Source of the DNA: Deltaproteobacteria bacterium
Lineage (GTDB): Bacteria; Myxococcota_A; UBA796; UBA2385
Assembly: GCA_016792625.1 (NCBI GenBank)
Contig: JAEUKK010000116.1
Location: 62,001-126,000 of the forward strand
Direction: 5' to 3'
Length of the DNA: 64,000 bases
Shown: positions 18,580-26,846 of the stretch, one piece after another
How positions within the stretch are numbered: position 1 is the first letter of the stretch
How the letters are laid out: each line of letters begins with the position of its first letter
Notes under the pieces: generated by a model
Seen by the model: only the letters and a program-made list of their open reading frames with translations
What the model was told of the DNA's origin: nothing
The model's database searches: none
Program-made: the position numbers and the translations under genes

Positions 18580-19514
18580 CGCTGCTCCTGGCCGCGCAGG
18601 TGGCGCAGGCAGCGGCCGTAGCCCTTGGCGATGCCGGCGAGCACTTGTTTGGGCTGCTTGGAGCCCACCCCATAGGCCGCGTAGAAAGCGGCCGTGCCCA
18701 CGTTGTTCCAGGCGAACTCGGCGAGCTCGACCGGCCCTTTGTGGACGTGCTTCCAGAAGAAGTAGAACTGGCTGTAGATGAGCCGGCTCACCCGGTCGCC
18801 ATAGTCGACCCGGCCTTCGCCGCTGCGCTTGTGGTAGCAGCGCGCGTGGGGGGTCTGGACGATGCTCCACCGCTTGGCGATGCGGTAGGACAGCTCGACA
18901 TCTTCGTTGAGGGTGTAGCCGGGCAAGAATTCGTCGAAGCGCTCGCCTTCAAAACAGGCCGCCCGGTAGAGGGTGCGCCCGCCGCTCGCCGCCGGGATGC
19001 GGACCACCCGGCTCGGCTCGGCCAACCAGCGCACGCTGCCGATGCGGCTCATGTGCGGGCGGTCGCCGGCAGAGGCATAGGTCATGCGGAAGACACGAAA
19101 ATACCGCTGACGCCAACCTTTTGGGCGCCCTGGGCTTGAAAAAGTACCCAGCACGCAGCCCACCGGCGGCTGCATGGGCGTGGCCATCGCCTCGAGGCTG
19201 CGCGCGATGTAGGGCGGCTCGAGCAGCAGGTCATCATCGCAGAGCAGCACGTAGTCGCCGGTCACGAGCGCGAGCGCCACGTTGCGTTGCAGCGAGGTGC
19301 CCGCCTTGGACCGCCGGTAGGTCAGGCCGATGCCGCTGCCCGCCAGGGCCTCGGTCAGGGCCTGCTCCATGTCGGGGACCTGGCCGGCGTCGACCACGAT
19401 GAGCTCATGTGGGCGGACGGTCTGCGCCCGGAGAGAGGCGCAGAACTCGAGGAGGTCGGCGCGGCGGTTCAGCGTGGGCACGATGACGCTGACCTGCGGG
19501 CTCGGCGCGCTCAT
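18576..19514 (-). CDS. Glycosyltransferase family 2 protein
   Basis: The ATG at 19514 overlaps the preceding stop (ATGA). The protein has 312 residues. It begins with the GT2 pattern VSVIVPTLNRRADLLEF, has the metal-binding DDDLLLEPPYI near residue 95 (DxD) and the acceptor-side NEDVELSYRIAKRW (ED) near residue 205. It is a typical inverting enzyme that elongates a lipid-linked glycan in the cytoplasm. It stands second in the chain 19996 to 14894. Confidence 0.92.
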   Translation of the reverse strand: MSAPSPQVSVIVPTLNRRADLLEFCASLRAQTVRPHELIVVDAGQVPDMEQALTEALAGSGIGLTYRRSKAGTSLQRNVALALVTGDYVLLCDDDLLLEPPYIARSLEAMATPMQPPVGCVLGTFSSPGRPKGWRQRYFRVFRMTYASAGDRPHMSRIGSVRWLAEPSRVVRIPAASGGRTLYRAACFEGERFDEFLPGYTLNEDVELSYRIAKRWSIVQTPHARCYHKRSGEGRVDYGDRVSRLIYSQFYFFWKHVHKGPVELAEFAWNNVGTAAFYAAYGVGSKQPKQVLAGIAKGYGRCLRHLRGQEQR

Positions 19515-19996
19515 CTGGCGATCATCGCCCCGATGATGATCGCGGCCAGCACCATGCCGCCGTAGAACCACCACAAGCGGCGCTTGTTGAGCTCAGCGGG
19601 CTCGAGCTGGTGGCTGCGCTGCCGCTTCTCGCGGCGCTTCATGCGAAAGGCGTACTCTTCGGGGGGCAGCCAGTGCTCGCGGCCGGTGGAGTCGACGTAG
19701 CGCTTGTAGCCCTTTTCTTGTTGAAACTGCTCGCGGAGGCGCTCTTTGAGCTGGTTGACCGCCAACATGCGCGCCTCGGCGCTCGCCCCGTCGTGCGCCG
19801 CCCGGGCCTTGGCCTTGCGGTCGGCCAGCTTGTCGAGCCGGTCTTGGTGCTCGGCCTCGAGCTCGGCGCGAAAGGCGGCGGCCAGCGCCTCGGCTTCGGC
19901 GGGCGCGAGCGTAGGCGCGGCCACGTCGATCGGCGCGGACCGGTCTTCGGTCGGGGGCGGCAGGGGGGCGCTGCGCATGGGCTGCTCTTCGGTCAC
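19511..19996 (-). CDS. Coiled-coil protein with C-terminal membrane anchor
   Basis: The protein has about 161 residues from the GTG at 19996 (after GGGGGA); an ATG at 19978 with GAAGAG upstream is an equally possible start. The N-terminus is proline-rich. Residues about 45-110 are charged, Ala/Glu/Lys/Arg-rich and likely helical (AEALAAAFRAELEAEHQDRL). Next comes RYVDSTGREHWLPPEEYAFR, and then one C-terminal helix WFYGGMVLAAIIIGAMIA. No family is recognised. The tail anchor and its place at the head of the glycosyltransferase operon suggest a membrane-side accessory role, which is only a guess. Confidence 0.65.
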   Translation of the reverse strand: MTEEQPMRSAPLPPPTEDRSAPIDVAAPTLAPAEAEALAAAFRAELEAEHQDRLDKLADRKAKARAAHDGASAEARMLAVNQLKERLREQFQQEKGYKRYVDSTGREHWLPPEEYAFRMKRREKRQRSHQLEPAELNKRRLWWFYGGMVLAAIIIGAMIAR

Positions 19997-20274
19997 GGGG
20001 TCCCCCGGGGCAGGGCGGTTCGCGGGCGGCCTTCGGGCCGGCGCTCCTGCTTCTTGACCCGTCCGGCGTGGGTGTGGAATTACGCGCGCTTGCGGGCCCA
20101 CTCAGGGGGAGGAGCGGGCGCTCGGCAACGGCCCGCCCGACGGTGGGTTGGGTCAGCATCCCCCGGGGCGCAAGGGCGCGCAAGCGGCCTCGGCTTGACG
20201 TGCGGCCGGGTGAGGGCGAAGTGGCGGACGGTGCGCACACCGGCCCACAACTGGGCCCTGCGCGGGGAGGCCAA

Positions 20275-21027
20275 GTGACGCAGGCAGGCGAAGCTCAGGG
20301 TGCGGGCGTGGTCGGGCTGCTCCGGCGCGGGTTGCGCAGCGGGGTCGTGCGGGTCCAGCGGCGGGCGGCCGATCTGGCGCCGGCGGAGCGGGCCCGCGGC
20401 CGGCGGGACTGGTCCGCGGCGGTCGCGGCGCTGCCGGCCCTTGCCGAGCTCGACGGTCAGATTGACGCGCTGGCGGCCCGCTTCGCCGATGAGCACGCCC
20501 GGTATTGCCGTGAGGTCGGCCACCCCGTGCACGCGGCCTCGCTCGAGCTGGTCGGCCTGCTGGTGGGCCTCGTTCAAAAGACGCGGCCGGGGCGGGTCAT
20601 CGACCTCGGCTCGGGTTTCAGCTCCTATGTGCTGCGCAGCCTCGCCGCCGAAGCGCCCACCCCGATGGAGGTGCACAGCGTCGACGACAGCCCCGACTGG
20701 CTCGAGAAGACCCGGGGCTACCTGCGCGACAAGGGCCTGAGCGACGCCGGTCTGTTCACGTGGGCCGAGTTTGATGCCCCGGCCCGGGTCGGCGCCTATG
20801 ACCTCGTGCTGCACGACATGGGCTTCATGGACACCCGCTTCGCCACGCTCGACCCGGTGGTCGACTTGGCCCGTGCGGGCGGCGTCGTGGTCCTCGATGA
20901 CATGCACAAGCCCGACTACCGCGACAAGGCGCTGGCCCGCCTCGGCGAACGGGGGCTGCGCCCGCTGAGCCTGCGGCGGCTGACCCACGATAAGCTCACC
21001 CGCTTCGCCTATCTGCTGCCCCGGTAA
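20275..21027 (+). CDS. Class I SAM-dependent methyltransferase-like protein
   Basis: The GTG at 20275 follows GGGGAGG at ideal spacing; the frame is open upstream without a comparable site. The protein has 250 residues. The SAM motif I is RVIDLGSGFSSYVLRSL near residue 107, followed by an acidic residue in EVHSVDDSPDWL and DLVLHDMGFMDTRF. VVVLDDMHKPDYRDKAL resembles O-methyltransferases and glycan-tailoring methyltransferases of surface polysaccharide clusters. The substrate is unknown. It is divergent from the minus-strand operon beginning at 19996; its stop is 2 nt from the convergent PAP2 gene. Confidence 0.8.
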   Translation: MTQAGEAQGAGVVGLLRRGLRSGVVRVQRRAADLAPAERARGRRDWSAAVAALPALAELDGQIDALAARFADEHARYCREVGHPVHAASLELVGLLVGLVQKTRPGRVIDLGSGFSSYVLRSLAAEAPTPMEVHSVDDSPDWLEKTRGYLRDKGLSDAGLFTWAEFDAPARVGAYDLVLHDMGFMDTRFATLDPVVDLARAGGVVVLDDMHKPDYRDKALARLGERGLRPLSLRRLTHDKLTRFAYLLPR

Positions 21028-21029
21028 GC

Positions 21030-22109
21030 TCAGCCCGCGGGCGGCGGGTCGTAGCGGGTCCAGGGCTCGGCGCCGAAGACGAGTTTTCGGGCCACCCAGA
21101 CCGACCCGAAGACCATGGGGATGGCGACCACGCCGTCCATCAGGTAGTGCCAGCCAAAGACGATCGTCGCGACCCAGGTGATGGCGGTGATCGGCACCAG
21201 CACGATGTTCATCCGCGGGGCGTACATGGCCGCGAAGATGATGAGCAGCACGCAGTGCCCGACGTGCAGCGAGGGCAGGGCGGCGATGCCGGTGAACGCC
21301 TTGGCTTCCAGCCAGGTGCCCTTGGCCAGCGCGTTCTCGGTGCGGTTGAGCGCCTTGAGCAAGAACTGCTGGCTGCCCCACGAGCTCGTGTCTTGCTCGC
21401 GCATCCAAGTGTAGGCGTCGCGCTCCATGAAGCAGGGCCCGCGGGTGGGCCAGATCGCCGTGAGCACCACGCCGGCCAAGTACAGCACGCCCATGCTGGT
21501 GACCAAGAAGCGCACGTGGCGTGGGCCATGGTTGAGGTAGAGCACCATCATCAACCAGGCCATGAAAATGTAGCCGTGGTGATAGGTCTCATCGAGCAGC
21601 ATGATGAAGTCGGGCCACTGTTGGGCGCCGCGGGCCCAGGCCACCAGGTCAAAGCCGCCCATGATCGCCCGCTCAAAATTGGCGAGCTGCTCGTCCCATA
21701 CGTTGTCGTTGAAGGCAGGGATGCGGGCCTTGAGGTTGGAGTAGATGGTCAGATAGGCGATGAGGAAGATGGTCGCCCGGACCAATCCAAACTCGGCCTC
21801 AAAGTTGATGCCCTGGAACCACGCGTTCGGGCTCGGCCGCCAGCGGCGCCACAAGAAGATCAGGCGGGAGAGCACGATGACCCCGCCCATGTTCGCCATG
21901 AACAAGCCCTGGTAGCCGGTCACCGGGTCAAAGCTAAAGCCGGTGCCCGTGGCGAGGCAGGCCAGCACTGCCACGACGATGATACCGATGAGCAGACGCT
22001 CTTCGGCGAACATCGCCGCCCAGAGCTTGGGGAGCAGCGCCCAAGGGCGGGCGAGCACGGGCAGGAGCGGCGGCGGAGGCGCCGGCAGCGGAGGAGGTGT
22101 CTGGCTCAC
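21030..22109 (-). CDS. PAP2-superfamily membrane phosphatase/transferase (Aur1-like)
   Basis: The protein has 359 residues with a proline-rich N-terminus and about 6-8 membrane helices. The PAP2 catalytic signature is split as in the inositolphosphorylceramide synthase group: ALPSLHVGHC near residue 275 and FGWHYLMDGVVAIP near residue 317, giving the two histidines and the aspartate. It may dephosphorylate a polyprenyl or lipid phosphate, or transfer a head group, at the outer leaflet. Its place at the end of the polysaccharide operon fits recycling of lipid carrier. Confidence 0.82.
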   Translation of the reverse strand: MSQTPPPLPAPPPPLLPVLARPWALLPKLWAAMFAEERLLIGIIVVAVLACLATGTGFSFDPVTGYQGLFMANMGGVIVLSRLIFLWRRWRPSPNAWFQGINFEAEFGLVRATIFLIAYLTIYSNLKARIPAFNDNVWDEQLANFERAIMGGFDLVAWARGAQQWPDFIMLLDETYHHGYIFMAWLMMVLYLNHGPRHVRFLVTSMGVLYLAGVVLTAIWPTRGPCFMERDAYTWMREQDTSSWGSQQFLLKALNRTENALAKGTWLEAKAFTGIAALPSLHVGHCVLLIIFAAMYAPRMNIVLVPITAITWVATIVFGWHYLMDGVVAIPMVFGSVWVARKLVFGAEPWTRYDPPPAG

Positions 22110-22197
22110 GGCGTCCTCAGAAAAGAGCGGGCTCGGGTAGCCTCTCCGGGGGCGGATCGCCAGCCCGACGCCTCCGCGTCACCGGCTCGCCCCGGGC

Positions 22198-22226
22198 GCT
22201 GAGCGGCCTGCGCGCGGCGGCTCAGC
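22198..22226 (-). terminator. Hairpin at the stop of the third sulfotransferase gene
   Basis: GCTGAGC and GCTCAGC form a 7-bp stem with a 15-nt GC-rich loop that can pair further (GCC/GGC). The right arm contains the minus-strand stop codon. It may end or attenuate the transcript before the PAP2 gene. No T-run follows. Confidence 0.35.
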
Positions 22227-23139
22227 TCCGCCAGCGGGGCAGCGCGCGCCCGAGCAGGGCCTCGAGGGCCTCGACCTCGGGCCGCAGCTCGGCGCGCAGG
22301 GCCGCGACCAGCCCTGGGTCGGCGGGGGGCCGGTCGGCGTAGCGGATGTTTAGGCGGCGGGCCGCGCGGATGAGCAGCCCGACCCCCGGCAGCGGAGCGG
22401 GGTCGACCCCTTCGAGCACCCGCCGACGGGAGGGCTGGTTGACCTGGCTGCGCACCCACCCGCTGCGGACGGTGCGGTTGCTGTTGCGGGTGCGGGCGCT
22501 GCCCTGCAGCAGGGCGGCCCGGCCTGGGAAGTCGGTGCGCAGCCCGAGCCAGCGCAGCACTTCGTCGTAGGTGCCCTCGGGGTCTTTTTGCAGGTCGTCG
22601 AGGATCAGCACCTTGACGCGATCGGGGCCGAAGAGCTCGAGGTAACGCCGGACCTGCGCGGCGTAGGCGGTGTGGGCCCGGTAGTGGGTCGCGTTGGCGG
22701 GGATGGACCAGGGCGGCAGGCGGCGGCCCGCCTGGCGGTCGGGCTCGGCCTCGAGCGCGGCGCGAAAGTCGGCGATGTCCTCGTCGCCGGTGAACACGAG
22801 GTGGCTGTGCAGGCTCTGGAGCCAGGAGGCGGGCTCCCGCAGGGTCATGAGGATCTTGGCCTCGCCCCGGGTGAACGCGTGGACCTCAGCCGCCGCGCGT
22901 GTGCTGATCAACATCCAGGTGCTCGACTCGCCGACCACCGCCGCCGTCCGCGGCGCCTTGGAGAAGTGGTCGAGGTAGTTCTCGAGGCTGCGGGGCGGGT
23001 CGTGGTAGCGCAGGTCGGCGCCGAAGTAGTGCAGCTCTTTGCGGGCCATGAAGATGTCGGGGTGCCTGCCCAGGTAGCCGTCGAGCAGCCCCGAGCCGCT
23101 GCGCGGGTGGCCGATAAAAAAGAAGGAGGGGCGGCGCAT
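22222..23139 (-). CDS. Sulfotransferase family protein (third of three)
   Basis: The ATG at 23139 shares its last base with the previous stop (ATGA). The protein has 305 residues. The PAPS loop is FFFIGHPRSGSGLLDGYL, then FMARKELHYFGADLRYHDPP, GESSTWML, and the 3'-phosphate region LREPASWLQSLHSHL. The C-terminus ELRPEVEALEALLGRALPRW aligns with the second sulfotransferase, so the pair arose by duplication. The target is presumably the polysaccharide made by this locus. Confidence 0.9.
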   Translation of the reverse strand: MRRPSFFFIGHPRSGSGLLDGYLGRHPDIFMARKELHYFGADLRYHDPPRSLENYLDHFSKAPRTAAVVGESSTWMLISTRAAAEVHAFTRGEAKILMTLREPASWLQSLHSHLVFTGDEDIADFRAALEAEPDRQAGRRLPPWSIPANATHYRAHTAYAAQVRRYLELFGPDRVKVLILDDLQKDPEGTYDEVLRWLGLRTDFPGRAALLQGSARTRNSNRTVRSGWVRSQVNQPSRRRVLEGVDPAPLPGVGLLIRAARRLNIRYADRPPADPGLVAALRAELRPEVEALEALLGRALPRWRS

Positions 23140-24242
23140 CAGGACTCCCTGGGGGCGGCGGCGACGGTGGACCACAAGGCCCGCAGCTGCTCGGTGATCA
23201 CGTCGAGGTCGAAGCGCTCCTCGGCGAGGCGGCGGCCCGCCGCGCCCTGGCGCAGCCGCAGGGCCGGGTCGGTGACGAGGCGGGTCAGGGCGCCGGCGAG
23301 GCCGTCGACGTCGCCTGGCCGCACCAGCGCGCCGGTCTCGCCGTCGATCACCGCCTCGGCGACCCCGCCCACCGGGGTGGCGACCACGGGCAGCCCCGCG
23401 CCCATCGCCTCGAGGATGCTCATGGGCAGGCCCTCTTGGTACGAGGGCAGCACGAGCAGGTGCGCCGCCTTCAGCACCTCGAGGCGGGCGGGCCCGCTGA
23501 TCCAGCCGGGGACCTCCACCCGCCCGGCCAGGCCCCGCGCGGCCACCTCGGCCCGGGCGCGCTCGACCTCTCCGTTGCCGTAGAGCTGGAAGCGCGCGCT
23601 GGGCGCGGCGGCGCGCACGCGCTCGGCGGCGGCGATGAGGTCGAAGGCGCCCTTGCGCTGGCCGATCTCACCGAGGAACAGCACGGTCGGGCTGTCGGTG
23701 CGGGGCCGCGGCGGCGCGCTGAGCGGCTCGAGCTCGACCGGGTTGTAGAGCACCTCGATCCGCGGGCCGGGGCCGAACAGCGCGCGCAGCTCGGCGGCCA
23801 TCGCCTCGGTCAGCGCCACCACCCGGTCGGCGTGGCGGAACATCCAGCCCATGGCCGCGGCGTGGGCCCGGCCGCTGCGGAAAAAGGCCCCGATGTCAGG
23901 CATGTGCAGGTGCACGATGACCGGGCGCCCGGTGCGCCGGGCCTCGATGAACCAGGCGAGCTTGCGGTAAAAGCTCGTGTGCCAGCTTAGATGGATGTGA
24001 AAAATATCAGGAAGATAGCCGCCGGCCAGGGCGTCGAGGAAGCGGGCGTTGTGCCCGAGCGCGCCGGCCAGCTTGGTGCGCGCGTCGCCCTCGCCCACGC
24101 TGGGAAAGAAGCGGAGGTCGAGGTCGGCCAAGCCCGGCGCGCCCAGCCAGGCCCTGCAGACGCTGGCGATGCCCCCTTTGGCGTCGAGGGCGGGGCCGAT
24201 GATGGCGACCCGCAAGGGCCGGGGCGGAGGGGCAGGGGGCAC
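23139..24242 (-). CDS. Glycosyltransferase family 4 protein
   Basis: The protein has 367 residues and starts at a GTG. It is a complete GT-B enzyme: N-terminal VAIIGPALDAKGGIASVCRA, a middle VLYNPVELEPL hinge, then VLFLGEIGQRKGAFDLIAA and the E-x7-E region SYQEGLPMSILEAMGAGLPVV with ATPVGGVAEAV. It transfers a sugar from a nucleotide donor in polymer assembly. It sits 49 nt after the ligase-like gene and overlaps the sulfotransferase gene by its stop. Confidence 0.94.
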   Translation of the reverse strand: MPPAPPPRPLRVAIIGPALDAKGGIASVCRAWLGAPGLADLDLRFFPSVGEGDARTKLAGALGHNARFLDALAGGYLPDIFHIHLSWHTSFYRKLAWFIEARRTGRPVIVHLHMPDIGAFFRSGRAHAAAMGWMFRHADRVVALTEAMAAELRALFGPGPRIEVLYNPVELEPLSAPPRPRTDSPTVLFLGEIGQRKGAFDLIAAAERVRAAAPSARFQLYGNGEVERARAEVAARGLAGRVEVPGWISGPARLEVLKAAHLLVLPSYQEGLPMSILEAMGAGLPVVATPVGGVAEAVIDGETGALVRPGDVDGLAGALTRLVTDPALRLRQGAAGRRLAEERFDLDVITEQLRALWSTVAAAPRES

Positions 24243-24291
24243 GGGTGACCTTCAGGGGCAGTGGTGCGGGCGGCGGCGGCGGGGCCGGGGC

Positions 24292-26694
24292 TCAGAGCGG
24301 AAGCCCTTGGCGCAGGCGGTCGAGGAGCGCGCGCTCGTCGTCACGGATCGCGTGGGCCTGCTCGAGCGCCTCGAGGTGAGGGCGGGCCTGTCGGGCGCGG
24401 CCCTGGGCCCGCAGGCAGGCCACGAGGCGGTGGCGGACGGGCTCAGCCTCGGTGATCGCGGGGAGCTCGGCCTCGGCCATCGCGGCGCCCTCGGGATCTC
24501 CCGCTTCGCAGCGGGCGAGGCCGAGGCGCATGCGCAGGGTGGGGGGCGGCGTGCGGCAGCGCTCCAGCGCCGCGCCCAGCGCCACCGCCGCCGCGGCCGG
24601 CGCCCCGCGGGCCAGCTCGGCGTCGCCCCGCAGCAGCTGCACCTCGCAGCCCTCGGTGGGCGCCTCATCGAGCAGGTCGAGGGCGCCGGCCGCGTCACCC
24701 CAGCCTAGGGCGTGGCGGGCGTAGGGGATGAGCGCGGCGGGGTCGAGGGCGACCGCCTGCTCGAAGCAGGCGCGGGACATCAGCTCGTCGCCCGCCGCGG
24801 ACAGCGTGATCGCCGCCGCGGTCAGCCGGTCGGCCCGGGGCGGGATGATCTGGTGGACCATGGTGCCCGGGTCGTCCTCGGCGCCCAGCGCCTCGCGCAC
24901 CCAGGCGCTGGCGTCGTCGTTATTGGGCAGGTTGTTCGCCAAGCCCCGCTGCCAAGCCGCACGTCGCTCGACCGCGCGGCCGCGGCGGTCCTCGAGGCGG
25001 GCCCGGGCGAACCAGGGCCAGGGGCTCTGCGGGGCGGCGGAGCTGGCCACCACGAGGGCCGCCGCTGCGCCGTCGACGTCGCCGCGAGCGAGCCGGGCCT
25101 CGGCGAGGGTGAGCAGCGCGGTGAGCTGCAGGGGCTCTTGGCGGAGCGCGGCGGCGGCGAGGCGTTCGGCGCTGGCAGGGTCGGAGTGCAGGTGCATCCG
25201 GGCCAATTCGGCCACTGGCCGCCCGCGGGTCAGGGGGGCGCCCGGCGCGACCAGGTCGCCCACCGCAGCCCACAGGCCGAGCGCGGCGACCGCGGCGGCG
25301 GGCAGGGCGAGCGCGGGCAGCGGCAGGGGGAGGGGCTGTCGGTGCGCGTGCCGGCCCAGCGCGGCGAGCAGGCTGCCCACCGCGAAGGCGCCGAGCAGGG
25401 CCAGCGCGCCGATGTGCGCGGGGAAGTCCCACAAGCTCGTGCACAGCAGGCTTAGCAGTACGCCCGCCCAGGCGGCGAGCCGGTCGCGGCTGCGGCCGCG
25501 ATCACCGCCCAGCGCCCCCCGGAGGCCGGCCCCCAGCGGCACGAGCACCAGCGCCACAGCGCCGAGGCCGACGATGAGGCCGTGCTCGACGATCACCTGC
25601 AGAAGGTCATTGTGCGCATGCGAGGCCGAGACAAAGTGGGGCAGCGTGCGCACCTGCTGCCAAGCGGGCCCAAAGCCGCCTGCCCCGATCGGCCCCAAGG
25701 GCTGGGCGGCGGCGAGGTCGAGCGCGTCGGCCCAGAGCGCGGGGCGCTGGCCGAAGGGGTCTTGCAGGCGTTGGGCGGTCGGGAGCAGCTGGTCGAGCCG
25801 CGCGGCGACCTGGGCCGGCCCGGCCACTAGGCAGGCGGCGAGGGTCGTGGCCACGAGGGCCGCCACGCCGCCGGCGACCCAGCGGGGGCCGGCGAGGGCC
25901 AGGGTCAGGGCGACCCCCGCCGCGGCCGCGGCCACGGCGCCGCGGCTGCCGGTCCACAGCACGCCGGCGCCGAGCGCGGCCGCCCCGAGGCCGCCGATGA
26001 GGCGCCCGGTCAGGTCGCGCCGGGCCAGCAGCAGCAAGCAGAGGGGGAGCAGCGCCGCGGCCAGCGCGCCAGCGTGGTTGGGGTTTACGAAGGGCGCGAA
26101 GAAGGGCGCGCGCAGGGGGCCCGCTGGCACCCCGCTCAACCACCAGATCGAAGCGGCGCCGCTGAGGCGGTGCGCGAGGTTGATGAGCAGCACGCTGATC
26201 CCGAGCAGGACCAGCGCTGTGGCGCCCCGAAGGGCCCGGTCGCGGGGCCGGTGCACCACCGCCACCGCCGCGCTCAACCAGACCAGCGCGCCGCCCCAGG
26301 CGAGGCCGACCGCCGCCTCGCCGGGCGCCAGCGCCAGGGCGTGGCGCTCGAGGCCCTGCAGGCCGAGGGCCGCCTCGACCACCGGGCCGGTGCGCGGCTG
26401 GAGCGCGGCCCGCAGCGCCGGCCCCACCGGCAGCAGCTCAAGCAGGCCCAACAGGCCGAGCCCGAGCCCGCCGATCAGCCAGCCGACGGTGAGGCGGCCG
26501 GGGCCGCGGTCGGCCGGCGTGGCCGCGATCACGGCCACCGCTGCGGCCAGGGTCAGCGCGCCGAGCGCCGCGACCGCTGGGGTGTGGACGGCGCCAAAGC
26601 CGAGCGTGCCGATGAGGAGGGGCATCAACACAGCGGCCTCGCTCCACGGGCGGGGCGGGCTCGGCGGGCGGGGGCTGTGGTGGTGGGTGTGCAT
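24292..26694 (-). CDS. O-antigen ligase/polymerase family protein with TPR-like C-terminus
   Basis: The ATG at 26694 follows GAGGGG. The protein has 800 residues. The first 480 or so contain about a dozen membrane helices and the Wzy_C/O-antigen-ligase marks PFVNPNHAGALAAALLPL and SASHAHNDLLQVIVEHG. The last 300 are soluble and made of helical TPR-like repeats (LLTLAEARLARGDVDGAAAAL). It either polymerises repeat units or attaches glycan to an acceptor in the periplasm. It heads the minus-strand chain of glycosyltransferase, sulfotransferase and PAP2 genes. Confidence 0.85.
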   Translation of the reverse strand: MHTHHHSPRPPSPPRPWSEAAVLMPLLIGTLGFGAVHTPAVAALGALTLAAAVAVIAATPADRGPGRLTVGWLIGGLGLGLLGLLELLPVGPALRAALQPRTGPVVEAALGLQGLERHALALAPGEAAVGLAWGGALVWLSAAVAVVHRPRDRALRGATALVLLGISVLLINLAHRLSGAASIWWLSGVPAGPLRAPFFAPFVNPNHAGALAAALLPLCLLLLARRDLTGRLIGGLGAAALGAGVLWTGSRGAVAAAAAGVALTLALAGPRWVAGGVAALVATTLAACLVAGPAQVAARLDQLLPTAQRLQDPFGQRPALWADALDLAAAQPLGPIGAGGFGPAWQQVRTLPHFVSASHAHNDLLQVIVEHGLIVGLGAVALVLVPLGAGLRGALGGDRGRSRDRLAAWAGVLLSLLCTSLWDFPAHIGALALLGAFAVGSLLAALGRHAHRQPLPLPLPALALPAAAVAALGLWAAVGDLVAPGAPLTRGRPVAELARMHLHSDPASAERLAAAALRQEPLQLTALLTLAEARLARGDVDGAAAALVVASSAAPQSPWPWFARARLEDRRGRAVERRAAWQRGLANNLPNNDDASAWVREALGAEDDPGTMVHQIIPPRADRLTAAAITLSAAGDELMSRACFEQAVALDPAALIPYARHALGWGDAAGALDLLDEAPTEGCEVQLLRGDAELARGAPAAAAVALGAALERCRTPPPTLRMRLGLARCEAGDPEGAAMAEAELPAITEAEPVRHRLVACLRAQGRARQARPHLEALEQAHAIRDDERALLDRLRQGLPL

Positions 26695-26846
26695 TGGCGC
26701 TCGCCCCTCGGTTACCACCCCGGGCGCCGCGGCGAGCGCGGCGGGCCGCCGCGGAAAGGGCGGGAAAGGGCGCCGACGCGGGCGCGCTCAGGCCGGCGGG
26801 CGTAGGGTGGCGGTCAGGGGCGCCTCGCGCGCCCGGAGGGAGACGC

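Noticed and set aside
15958..18621. 887-residue open frame on the plus strand
   Set aside because: It is antisense to the GH20-like gene, with no family match and shadow-type composition.
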